Shown here in pieces: positions 16,362 to 25,292 of a stretch of DNA of 45,430 nt (its first letter is position 1; the number at the start of each line of letters is the position of its first letter). Source of the DNA: Candidatus Eisenbacteria bacterium (GTDB lineage: Bacteria > Eisenbacteria > RBG-16-71-46 > JASEGR01); the NCBI GenBank assembly GCA_030017955.1, contig JASEGR010000014.1, positions 1 to 45,430 of the forward strand, written 5' to 3'. The position numbers were made by a program, and so were the translations under genes. A model generated the notes under the pieces. It was not told where the DNA came from and ran no database searches. It was given only the letters and a program-made list of their open reading frames with translations.

Positions 16362-18254
16362 TTGGATGTCCGCAGTTTTCTCAGGGTCCTATTAGCCGCC
16401 GCTCTTCTTTCGTGCCCGGCCACACTTTACTCGCAGCTTGAGGAACTTGGCGAAGCAGTAAGGATTGAGAAGATTGAAATCAAAGGCAATTCCTCTTTTT
16501 CTTCGAAAAGACTCCGCTCGTTGATGAAAACGAAAGGGAAATCTCTCTTCAGACCGTTTGGAAAATCGTTCCTCAGGCGTGACTTCCTGAGGTCGGATGC
16601 GCAGTCGATCGTGTCCTTCTACAAGACCAACGGGTTTCTGGATGCCAAAGTGGTCAAGCAGGAAGTTATCTACAATGAGAAAGGAAATGGCGCAACGGTT
16701 GTGTTCGAGATAGATGAGGGTCAGAGATTCTTCGTCGGGTCTGTGGCCCTGAGCGGAGTCCAGGCCATTGAAGAGCGAAGGGTCTGGAAGCTTGTTGACC
16801 TCAAGGTCGGCCAGCCCCTGAACCTGTCCAAGATCGAGAACATAAGGAACAAGATTCTTTCTCTTTATGGGGACGAAGGATATATGAATGCGGCAGCAGG
16901 GGTCCTGTGGGAGAGGAGAGGAGAGCTGGCCGATATTGCTTTCGACGTGAAAGAAGGAAAGAGGGTCTTCGTCGGGGCAGTCTCGGTTGAGGGCAATACC
17001 TCAGTGTCAGAGAAGCATGTTCTCCGCGAGATGCTGCTGAAGAAGGGAGATATTCTATCGAGATCGCTTCTCTTTCGCAGCCAGCAGAGGATATATGATC
17101 TGGGATATTTCTCCGATGTTCAATTCATCACAGAAAGGAAAGACAGCCTGCGCAGCGAGATGGACCTTGTGATAAAGGTCAAAGAAAAGAAGATGAGATG
17201 GACAGCAGCGGCAGTGGGCTACGGGTCGACCGAGCTCATAAATTTGACAGCAGAGTGGGGAAACAACAGGGTTCTGGGGACCGGCGTGAGATTTGTCGGA
17301 ACATCCCGGGTCGCCTTTGATCTTGAACACGTGCTTCCTCGTCCCGAAGTCAGACTGGACTACACCAGGATGGATGCAGGCGGTGAGACCTCCTGGACGT
17401 TTGGAAGGCGGGTGGCTTCCAGGGCTGGAGTCTATTTTGAGGATATCGAGAGGCAGGATGTTGCCAGGAAGACCACAGGGTTCCTCCTCTCTGAACGGTA
17501 CGACTTTGCTAATAAGGTCAGGACCATTCTTGCCTATGATCAGAGATGGGTCAATGCCACAGACTCAACTGCTCTCAAGTCCTACGTGACGAACAGCTTG
17601 AACCTGTCGGTGGAGAGAGACATGCGGAATGACCTGTTCGATCCGGAGCGGGGCTCGTATCACCAGATTGTCGAAGAATTCGCAGGAGGTGTTTTTGGAG
17701 GAGACAACAGCTTCGAGAAGGTCACGGCCACCGGCTGCTGGTACAAGACAGTCTTTAAGAGAGTGGTGCTTGCAGGCAGAGTGAAAGCAGGGGTGGTTGT
17801 CCCGTTCGGCAAGAAGGGGCCAAGCACCGCCGCATATCCCGACCTCTACCGTGTGCCGTACGAAAACAGGTACACACTCGGCGGCGCAACCACGGTGAGA
17901 GGCTATAGGGAAAGAGAAATAGGAGCTGAGGGCACGCAGGCGGAGTCGGAAGGCGGACTTGCGCTTCTTATGGCAAACGCTGAAATAAGATTCCCGTTGA
18001 TTGGCAGGTTGGGCGGGGCACTGTTTCTTGACAGCGGAAATGTGTGGCCGGACTTGAAGCAGATTGGTTGGAGCGACTTCGTTCCTCTAAGGGAGAAAAG
18101 CGCCATTACGATAGCCGACTACAGATATTCCGCCGGCCTCGGCCTGAGACTGAGAACCCCGGTGGGGCCTATGAGGGTTGACTACGGCAGGAAGCTCAAG
18201 CCGATAGACGGGCACACATACCAGCTGCATGCTAGCCTCGGACAGGCGTTCTAG
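16362..18254 (+). CDS. Omp85-family outer membrane assembly protein (BamA/TamA-like)
   Basis: This protein inserts or exports proteins at the outer membrane. It has a signal peptide (FLRVLLAAALLSCPA), roughly three POTRA domains (about residues 30-270; units begin near RIEKIEIKGNSSF, RFFVGSVALSGV and RVFVGAVSVEGN) and a C-terminal barrel of about 350 residues with the VRGYRE signature and a terminal Phe. At 630 residues it is shorter than classic five-POTRA BamA, and three POTRAs plus a TamB-like neighbour resemble TamA. Its place after rseP, however, is where bamA usually sits. TTG at 16362 is chosen from AGAGGTGA seven bases upstream and the signal peptide; TTG at 16320 is possible. Confidence 0.9.
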   Translation: MDVRSFLRVLLAAALLSCPATLYSQLEELGEAVRIEKIEIKGNSSFSSKRLRSLMKTKGKSLFRPFGKSFLRRDFLRSDAQSIVSFYKTNGFLDAKVVKQEVIYNEKGNGATVVFEIDEGQRFFVGSVALSGVQAIEERRVWKLVDLKVGQPLNLSKIENIRNKILSLYGDEGYMNAAAGVLWERRGELADIAFDVKEGKRVFVGAVSVEGNTSVSEKHVLREMLLKKGDILSRSLLFRSQQRIYDLGYFSDVQFITERKDSLRSEMDLVIKVKEKKMRWTAAAVGYGSTELINLTAEWGNNRVLGTGVRFVGTSRVAFDLEHVLPRPEVRLDYTRMDAGGETSWTFGRRVASRAGVYFEDIERQDVARKTTGFLLSERYDFANKVRTILAYDQRWVNATDSTALKSYVTNSLNLSVERDMRNDLFDPERGSYHQIVEEFAGGVFGGDNSFEKVTATGCWYKTVFKRVVLAGRVKAGVVVPFGKKGPSTAAYPDLYRVPYENRYTLGGATTVRGYREREIGAEGTQAESEGGLALLMANAEIRFPLIGRLGGALFLDSGNVWPDLKQIGWSDFVPLREKSAITIADYRYSAGLGLRLRTPVGPMRVDYGRKLKPIDGHTYQLHASLGQAF

Positions 18255-18266
18255 CGGAAGGCCCGA

Positions 18267-21200
18267 ATGACTGAGAAACACATGGCAGATTCCAGAAACG
18301 AAAACGCTCCGGCGAAGAAAGGGTCAAGGAAGAAAATTCTTGGCGTCGTGCTTATCGCTGTGCTTGCCGTTTTCGTCTTTATCTCCGTGCTGGGCGCCAT
18401 ACTTGTGACGAGACCCGGGATCTTAACCCCAAGGCTTGTGGCGTTTCTAAATAGCAGCGTAATCGCGACCCCCGATGTCACTGTGGGCCTTTCAAACGTT
18501 TCCGTAAATGCGTTCAGCGGGTTATCCATCGAGAATTTCTCCCTTAAGTACAAAGTGGATGGCCGCTGGGTCGAGTTCATCAAAGCGCCGAGGGTGGTAG
18601 TGAAGTGCCAACTCTTCAGCCTTATCGGCAAGAATCCGAGGATAATCGGCGTTCTGGTTGAAGACCCGCAGGTTGTTTTCGGGAGAAACGGCAACGGGAA
18701 TATCGTTCTTCCGGTCCTCGGAAAGAAGAAAGGTGGAGACGGAAGCCTGAACGTAGCTACGATTGAACTCAAAGGAGCAAGAGTATTCATCGAGCCTGAG
18801 CTGCGAGATCCAATGCTTTCAAACCTGAGCGCGGTCGGATCCTACATTCAGAACGGAGACAAGAAAGGGGTTCTTGTAAAAAGCGGAAGTTTCGTCAGCA
18901 GAGGAAGGGCGGTGCATGGTGTCTCCGGGATTCTCGAGCAGGAAAGGGGCAGACTCGATCTTGGAAGGCTTTCTTTCGCAATAGGGAAATCACAGATTGC
19001 AATGAAGGGGAACTTGGCGAATGGAAAATTTGAAGCCCAGGCAGACTTGAAAGGACTTGAGCTTTCTGATGTGTGGGGCGCCTACTTCCGCAGCAAGTGC
19101 CCGGTTGAAGGAACGGTTGGCGGGGAGGTGAAAGCTTCCGGACAGGGAGGCGCAGCGACCATTCTTTTTTCCCTTTCTGGTGTCGTCCGGTCGACCGAGA
19201 TTCGGAAACTCGATGGCAAAGCCCTCTACGGAAAGGGGCTCCTCAGATTGGCGCATTTCTCTCTGCAGACAGGGGATGGAACCCTGATCGGCAATGGGAA
19301 TCTTGAACTGTCGAAGAGGCACGGTTTCTCAGGCGTCGTTGACCTGTTATCGGTGGGAGTTGGGACAGGCTTTCGTCTCGCAGGGCTGGGCGGAGCACCG
19401 ACAGGCGAAATCTCCGGCAGAGTTTCATTCAAGGGCGAGTTTCCTTCGGGAGGGAATCCGCGGTGTGCGGCACGTTTTGCACTCACGGAGGGATCGATCC
19501 AGGGAGTCCGGCTGGATTCAGGCCTTGCCAACGTGCGCTATGAAAATGAAAGAGCTGTTGTTGAGTCTCTGACAATCGGCGGGGAAGATGTTTCATTTGA
19601 TTGCTCAGGATCCGTCGGCAGAGGAGGAGAACTAAACTTTCCTTTTTCGGGAAAGATTGAGGGCCGGGCACTGGGCAAATTCTTCAAGAGGAAGGAGCAG
19701 GTAAACGGGCAGGTTGCGGTTTCGGGGAATCTTGCCGGGGACTTATCCTCGCCAAAATTGGAGATGGATGGAGAGTTTAAGGACTTGAGATGGGAGAAAG
19801 CAGAGGCAGAGAAAGGCCACTTCTCCGTGAGGGAGGCCTCCCTGGGTCGTGAACCGTCTTTTTGGTTGAAACTGGGACTCTCCGGATGCGGATTTCAGGG
19901 AAGAGACGTAGGCGACCTCCGGCTTGACTGTGCGTACAAAGAGAAACTGTTTCTGAGGGAGCTTGCGCTCATCCATGGAGACACTTCCTTAGCAGTATCA
20001 GGTGAGATCTCTATCCATGACGGCCTGGCCAAAGGTGTACTTACCGGAGGGTCGATCATAGTAGGAAAGAGCTCCTGGGCAGTGACTTCGCAGACGGAAT
20101 TCTCCGTCTCGAAACACGAATTTCATTCCGATGCTTTGGTCGCAGAATCAGAGGATGGGTCGATAACCGTATCATTCTCGGTAAACTTCGAGACGAAGGA
20201 GATGCTGGGTGATGTCGCCATAACAAACCTGAACCTGGCTCGACTCGTGCCCGAGAAGCTGGGGGCGAGTGCGGGCGTTCTGAATTCACGACTGTCCATC
20301 GCCGGAACGTATGATTTTCCGCAGGTGAACTGCCAGATAAGGCTTGACTCTGCGGAGATTGGAAAGCAGAGGTTCGAGCAGATCGCGGCCGACATTGCAT
20401 ATTCTTCCAAGGCAATTCAGTTCAAGAATTGCGAGTTCTATGGAGGCAGGAATAAGGCGGTGCTCTCTGGCTCGGTCTTCGTGCCGGTTTCATTTGGTGA
20501 CTTCTTCAGCAGCGTCGGGTGGAACAACATTCTCAAAGGAGACACGCGGTTTGATCTGAGTCTCTCTCTAGACGCGTTTGACCTGGAGGAGCTGGGCAAA
20601 GTCTCGGAGAAGCTCAAAGGTGCTCAGGGGCGTGGGGCTTTTTCACTTTCGATTCGCGGCACCCCCGGGAAACCCCAGTTTTCACTGAACACCGAGCTGA
20701 ATGACGTGATGGTGGCCGGTGTGATGTTTGGAAAGGTCTCTGCGAAAGCAGGTTATGAAGACGGGCTCTTGTCAATCGGTGAACTCACCATCACATCGGG
20801 TGGATCCGTGAGCAACCTGAACGGGGAGCTCCCCATAGAAATATCACTCACTGAGATGAAGACAAAATTCAGGGACAGGCCGATGGAGCTGGTTTTGAAG
20901 ATGCCGCAGAGCGATTTCAGAATGGCGTCACTGTTCCTGAGAGGCATCACTTCGACAAGTGGGAGGATGAGTGGGAATGTCGAGCTCAAAGGCACCCCTT
21001 ACTCGCCGGAAATATTCGGGGCCCTGGCCCTTGAATCTGGCACCATGAGGCTCAGGAATAGGGATGAGCTATTGAGAGACATAGAGGTTAGAGTGGTCTT
21101 CGAGAGAAAGTTGGTGAGAATCACTTCGTTTGTGGCAAAGGAAGGAAGACGGGGAATCTGTGAAGGATCTGGCGTCATCACGCTTGGCCACGGGTGGGCA

Positions 21201-22214
21201 GCCGACTATGACTTCAAAATCAAGATGACCAATTTCACCATAACCGACAATGAGAACTACGCTTCCAGGATTGATGCGGACCTGAAAATTGTCCCGGGCA
21301 AGTGGCCGGATGGCACAAAGAGCCCGCTTGTCACCGGTACTGCCACTCTCAGGCAGACCATAGTAAGAAAGGAGTTCAGCGGAATCGGCGAGGACAAGGG
21401 ACCGGATGAAGAGAGCTCCAAGGGGTGGCTTTACGATGTGACCTTCAATGTGCCTGGAAATTTCTGGATCAAGAATTCTGACGCCGACCTTGAGTTGAGC
21501 GGCGCCCTGAAAGCAAGGAACGGGACAAGAGGTCTTGTCTTACTTGGTTCCATGAAAATTGTGAGGGGTGAGTATCTCCTGATAGACAGCGAGTTCAAGA
21601 TTACCTCAGGGACGCTCGAGTTCACGGACGTTGAGAAAATCGACCCTGTGATGGACATAACTGCAGTTTCTAAGGTTGCAGGAGAAGACATCGCCCTGCA
21701 TGTCACCGGAAAGGCAAGCAAGCCTGTTCCTGAATTCTCCTCTGCCAAAGGCCGTTCGCAGTCGGAGATCATCGAGCTTCTTGCAGTGAGAAAATATTGG
21801 CTCGGCGAAGGGGCAAATTCCACGCCTGCAGAAAATGTCGATACTCTCAAAACGGTTGACGAGACGAACAGATTCTTTCTCGCGTATCCGGTGGGAAATT
21901 ATCTTCTTAAGAAACTGGAGAGACAGATAACGGGAAAGGTTGAATGGGTTGATGTTCTGGAGTTTTCGTCGAGCGGGGCTCGAGGTTTTCCGTCGGCCGG
22001 AGGCATGCAGGTTGGCGTTGGGAAGTATCTCACTCCAGAGCTTTACATGAAGTACAGCCAGGGACTCGCTGTCTTATCACAGCAGGACGTCCTTCTTGAG
22101 TATCGTGTGAGCAATCTTGTTTTTCTGAATGGAAGGGTTGCGAAGAAAAGGGTGTTGAAGGGTTCGGAAGAATATGAGTACAATCTGGATCTAAGGTTCA
22201 AGGTGGAGTATTGA
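18267..22214 (+). CDS. tamB: TamB-like AsmA/DUF490-type translocation and assembly protein
   Basis: A very long (1315 residues) envelope protein. Residues 1-23 are basic, a single membrane anchor follows (about 24-47), and the rest is repetitive beta-rich sequence with many short Gly-rich strands such as GNGNLELS, as expected of the hydrophobic-groove family that includes AsmA, TamB and YdbH. The C-terminal part (about residues 950-1315), with GSMKIVRGEYLLIDSEFKI and TSGTLEFT, matches the TamB/DUF490 region. The family bridges inner and outer membranes and is linked to lipid transport and barrel assembly. It starts 12 bases after the Omp85 gene with GGAAGG upstream, so the two form a TamA/TamB-type pair. 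Confidence 0.9.
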   Translation: MTEKHMADSRNENAPAKKGSRKKILGVVLIAVLAVFVFISVLGAILVTRPGILTPRLVAFLNSSVIATPDVTVGLSNVSVNAFSGLSIENFSLKYKVDGRWVEFIKAPRVVVKCQLFSLIGKNPRIIGVLVEDPQVVFGRNGNGNIVLPVLGKKKGGDGSLNVATIELKGARVFIEPELRDPMLSNLSAVGSYIQNGDKKGVLVKSGSFVSRGRAVHGVSGILEQERGRLDLGRLSFAIGKSQIAMKGNLANGKFEAQADLKGLELSDVWGAYFRSKCPVEGTVGGEVKASGQGGAATILFSLSGVVRSTEIRKLDGKALYGKGLLRLAHFSLQTGDGTLIGNGNLELSKRHGFSGVVDLLSVGVGTGFRLAGLGGAPTGEISGRVSFKGEFPSGGNPRCAARFALTEGSIQGVRLDSGLANVRYENERAVVESLTIGGEDVSFDCSGSVGRGGELNFPFSGKIEGRALGKFFKRKEQVNGQVAVSGNLAGDLSSPKLEMDGEFKDLRWEKAEAEKGHFSVREASLGREPSFWLKLGLSGCGFQGRDVGDLRLDCAYKEKLFLRELALIHGDTSLAVSGEISIHDGLAKGVLTGGSIIVGKSSWAVTSQTEFSVSKHEFHSDALVAESEDGSITVSFSVNFETKEMLGDVAITNLNLARLVPEKLGASAGVLNSRLSIAGTYDFPQVNCQIRLDSAEIGKQRFEQIAADIAYSSKAIQFKNCEFYGGRNKAVLSGSVFVPVSFGDFFSSVGWNNILKGDTRFDLSLSLDAFDLEELGKVSEKLKGAQGRGAFSLSIRGTPGKPQFSLNTELNDVMVAGVMFGKVSAKAGYEDGLLSIGELTITSGGSVSNLNGELPIEISLTEMKTKFRDRPMELVLKMPQSDFRMASLFLRGITSTSGRMSGNVELKGTPYSPEIFGALALESGTMRLRNRDELLRDIEVRVVFERKLVRITSFVAKEGRRGICEGSGVITLGHGWAADYDFKIKMTNFTITDNENYASRIDADLKIVPGKWPDGTKSPLVTGTATLRQTIVRKEFSGIGEDKGPDEESSKGWLYDVTFNVPGNFWIKNSDADLELSGALKARNGTRGLVLLGSMKIVRGEYLLIDSEFKITSGTLEFTDVEKIDPVMDITAVSKVAGEDIALHVTGKASKPVPEFSSAKGRSQSEIIELLAVRKYWLGEGANSTPAENVDTLKTVDETNRFFLAYPVGNYLLKKLERQITGKVEWVDVLEFSSSGARGFPSAGGMQVGVGKYLTPELYMKYSQGLAVLSQQDVLLEYRVSNLVFLNGRVAKKRVLKGSEEYEYNLDLRFKVEY

Positions 22215-22219
22215 TATCG

Positions 22220-22261
22220 CCTCACCTCAATCCTCTCCCCAAAGGGGAGAGGTTGGTGAGG
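22220..22261. repeat. Two-step palindromic hairpin, REP-like
   Basis: CCTCACC (22220-22226) pairs with GGTGAGG (22255-22261), and inside it CCTCTCCCC (22232-22240) pairs with GGGGAGAGG (22244-22252) around an AAA loop. The only unpaired bases between the two helices are a five-base bulge and a TT. There is no T-tract. It sits in the intergenic space between the tamB-like gene and the protease-barrel gene. Interspersed palindromes of this form are common, but no second copy is in the window. Confidence 0.75.
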
Positions 22262-22308
22262 GGGCATGTAATGCAGCGTGAGGTTTCAGAAAAGAGGAGC
22301 GTGAGCAG

Positions 22309-25290
22309 GTGAGATTAAGCAAGGTTTGCTTCTCTGTCCTTCTCATAAGTCTGTGTTATTCGAGTGCCTTTGCGCAGGGTTATGGGAAAAACAAGGTCCA
22401 GTACAGGCATTTTGACTGGTCATCTATCTCCTCAACACATTTTGACGTGTACTTCTATGAAGAAGCCGAATCCCTCGCATACTTTGCAGTGGAGGTCGCG
22501 GAGAGGGCCTCATCCAAACTCAGCCTCGACCTCGGGCACACGCTGACAAAGAAGGTCCCGATCATCGTGTACGCGTCCCACAATGATTTCGAACAGACGA
22601 ACGTGATTACCGAACTCATTGAGGAAGGTGTCGGAGGGTTCACAGAGATCTTCAAGAACAGGGTTGTGGTTCCTTTTACCGGTTCATACGAGGACTTCAG
22701 ACATGTCCTGGTGCACGAGCTCACGCACGCATATATGTTTGACGCACTCTACGGTGACGTTCTGGAATCCTGGCTCACCGGACAGTATTTCTTCCAGCTC
22801 CCATTGTGGTTCGCGGAGGGGCTGGCGGAGTACGAGTCCCTTGGGTGGGACAGTGAGTCCGACATGTTCATGAGGGACGCGACAATCTCCGGATATCTGG
22901 TTCCTCTCGATATGATAAGCGGAGGGTATCTTGCATACAAGGAGGGCCAGTCAGCCATACGGTATATCGTCGAGAGGCATGGCCGGGAGAAGCTTGCTGA
23001 AATGATCGCCTCTGCAAGGGGCATGAGGAGCATGGACAGAGTCTTCGACAGAGCGTTCGGCATGAGCCAGTCCAAGTTCAGCGACGAGTGGATAAAATAT
23101 CTCAAGAAGGAATACTGGCCCGAGGTGTCGAAGCGGGAAGATCCGGAGAAGTTCGCCAGGAGAGTGACGGATCACGAGAGGGACAACTCCTACATCAATG
23201 CCGACCCTGCGATTTCGCCTGACGGCGAGAGGATTGCAGTTCTCTCCGACAGGAGGCAATTCACCGATGTTTACCTGATTTCCGCAATAGACGGCAAGAT
23301 GCTGAAGAGACTAGTTCGTGGCGAAAGATCGTCACAATTCGAGAGTGTTCCGCTTTTCAAGCGTTCTCTTGCCTGGTCGGCAGACGGGAAGAAGCTTGCT
23401 GTCGTGGCGAAGAGCAAAGGAAAAGATGTTCTCCATCTGATAGACGGAGTCAGCGGGAGAGTCAAATCGACTCTGAAGCCGCCGCTTGAGGGAATCTCCT
23501 CTCCTTCGTGGTCGCCTGACGGGGAGAAGATTGTGATTTCCGGATTGAAGGATGGGAAGGCAGACCTCTATCTGTCAGACACCGGTTCGGGCAAGACCAG
23601 GCGTCTCACGAACGACGTGTACGACGATATAGACGCAGTCTGGACACGAGACGGGAACAAGATCTTTTTCGCATCAGATCGCGGCTCCCCTGTGGCTGCG
23701 AGTCAAATTATGAATGGAGTGGAGAAGGGCTTCCGGTATTCCGTTTTTTCAATCGATGTGGAGACGGAGGATATAAAGGAAGTCTTCTCTCACCCCGGAG
23801 GGGCTGTTTCGCTCGCTCTGTCTCCTGACGGATCGAAACTGGCTTTCATCTCCTCCGGCGGCGGGACGAGGAACGTCTTCTTGTACGACCTGGATAAGTC
23901 AACGGTCAGTCAGCTTACCAATGTTCTTGGCGGAGTCTTCTCGATTAGCTGGTCTCTGGAAAATGACAGGATGGCCTTTTCAATCTTCACCGGTGGGGGC
24001 TGGGACGTATTCGTTGCTCAGGAAGTTGCGTCAATGACTCCGGTCTCGGTTGCATCGTCCGGTGAGCCGAAGGCTGAGGAGAAGAAGAACGAAGAGGAAG
24101 TTTCACGTCCCAGGAACGTGGTGATACTTCCGCTGTCTGAAAAGATTGAAAAGGCGCTTGCGGAGGGGGTGCAAAGCAGTCTTCCCGAGAGTACCGAGAC
24201 CGACACGGCGTATGTCGAAGAGCCCAAGCCGTACAAGTTCAAGCTGACTGCGGACGGGATAAGCGGAGGGTTTCAATACAACTCTGCGGTCGGGTTCGGC
24301 GGCTCGACGGAACTCTCTCTAAGCGACATGTTTGGAAACCACAGGATCTACCTCGCCTCTGACTTGTTCTCATCAATCGATCAGACAGACATCATGTTTG
24401 TCTATTACTACCTTGCAAAGCGCCTTGATATGGGAATAGGCGCCTTCCACTATAAGAACTACTACTACTCCAGCATTACTCTTCTGGGAGAACAGTTTTC
24501 AAGAGCGAGGTTTTTCTCCGAGAGGACTTATGGTTATGTTCTTCTTGGGAGCTATCCTTTTGGAAAATTCTCCAGACTTGACCTTGACCTCACGCATCTG
24601 ACAATAGAAAGAGAGTTCCTTCCGGATTATCTGGTGTATCCCGTACCGCAGGATAATCCCAAGCAGGTAATACGCATACTGTCACCCAGCATAAGTCTTG
24701 TTAAAGACACGTCCCTTTGGGGACAACTTGGGCCGACGAACGGAGCGAGGTGGTGGGTGGCCTATTCACCATCAGTGCGTCTGACTGAGAACTACCGCTC
24801 GTTCAGGAAAGTGTCATTTGATCTCAGAAAGTATGTCGGCTTCAGTAGAGGCTACAGCCTTGCAATGCGTGTGGGAGGATCGATTGGAGGAGGCGCGCAG
24901 CCTGAGACTCTTCTTATGGGAGGCGTCTATACAATCAGAGGATACGGAGATTTCGAATTCAGGGGGACCAAGGCAACATTCGTGAATGCCGAGCTCAGGT
25001 ATCCGTTCATAAGTCATCTCGGCATTGTGTGGCCCATCCCAATCTCAATAAGAAATATCGGCGGGATCGTCTTTTTCGATGCGGGGGCTGCCTGGTACGA
25101 CAACAGAGAGTTCAAGGCCTTCACACATTCTCAAGGGGGCCACAGACTGGATTCCGTGAAAGCGGCATTCGGCACCGGTCTTCATACTTCCCTTTCATTC
25201 CTCATTCTCAAGGTCGATTTTGCCTGGCCCACAGATCTTGACCATGTCGGAAAGTCGCACATTCACTTCAGTCTTGGCGCAGAGTACTAA
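22309..25290 (+). CDS. Secreted zinc metalloprotease-TolB propeller-Omp85 barrel fusion
   Basis: A 993-residue secreted protein with three recognisable parts. A signal peptide ends near residue 22 (SSAFAQ). A gluzincin-type (peptidase MA-like) domain has His136-Glu137-x-x-His140 in VHELTHAY and a likely third ligand Glu170 in WFAEGLAEY. Residues about 295-580 contain at least six PD40/TolB-like units such as AISPDGERIAVLS, SWSPDGEKIVIS and LALSPDGSKLAF. After a charged linker (about 585-630), the last 350 residues look like an Omp85-type barrel with the IRGYGD signature and a terminal aromatic residue. The family role is unknown; it may be a surface protease or an envelope assembly factor, given its TamA/TamB-like neighbours. 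GTG at 22309 follows GAGGAG by nine bases. Confidence 0.88.
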   Translation: MRLSKVCFSVLLISLCYSSAFAQGYGKNKVQYRHFDWSSISSTHFDVYFYEEAESLAYFAVEVAERASSKLSLDLGHTLTKKVPIIVYASHNDFEQTNVITELIEEGVGGFTEIFKNRVVVPFTGSYEDFRHVLVHELTHAYMFDALYGDVLESWLTGQYFFQLPLWFAEGLAEYESLGWDSESDMFMRDATISGYLVPLDMISGGYLAYKEGQSAIRYIVERHGREKLAEMIASARGMRSMDRVFDRAFGMSQSKFSDEWIKYLKKEYWPEVSKREDPEKFARRVTDHERDNSYINADPAISPDGERIAVLSDRRQFTDVYLISAIDGKMLKRLVRGERSSQFESVPLFKRSLAWSADGKKLAVVAKSKGKDVLHLIDGVSGRVKSTLKPPLEGISSPSWSPDGEKIVISGLKDGKADLYLSDTGSGKTRRLTNDVYDDIDAVWTRDGNKIFFASDRGSPVAASQIMNGVEKGFRYSVFSIDVETEDIKEVFSHPGGAVSLALSPDGSKLAFISSGGGTRNVFLYDLDKSTVSQLTNVLGGVFSISWSLENDRMAFSIFTGGGWDVFVAQEVASMTPVSVASSGEPKAEEKKNEEEVSRPRNVVILPLSEKIEKALAEGVQSSLPESTETDTAYVEEPKPYKFKLTADGISGGFQYNSAVGFGGSTELSLSDMFGNHRIYLASDLFSSIDQTDIMFVYYYLAKRLDMGIGAFHYKNYYYSSITLLGEQFSRARFFSERTYGYVLLGSYPFGKFSRLDLDLTHLTIEREFLPDYLVYPVPQDNPKQVIRILSPSISLVKDTSLWGQLGPTNGARWWVAYSPSVRLTENYRSFRKVSFDLRKYVGFSRGYSLAMRVGGSIGGGAQPETLLMGGVYTIRGYGDFEFRGTKATFVNAELRYPFISHLGIVWPIPISIRNIGGIVFFDAGAAWYDNREFKAFTHSQGGHRLDSVKAAFGTGLHTSLSFLILKVDFAWPTDLDHVGKSHIHFSLGAEY

Positions 25291-25292
25291 GA

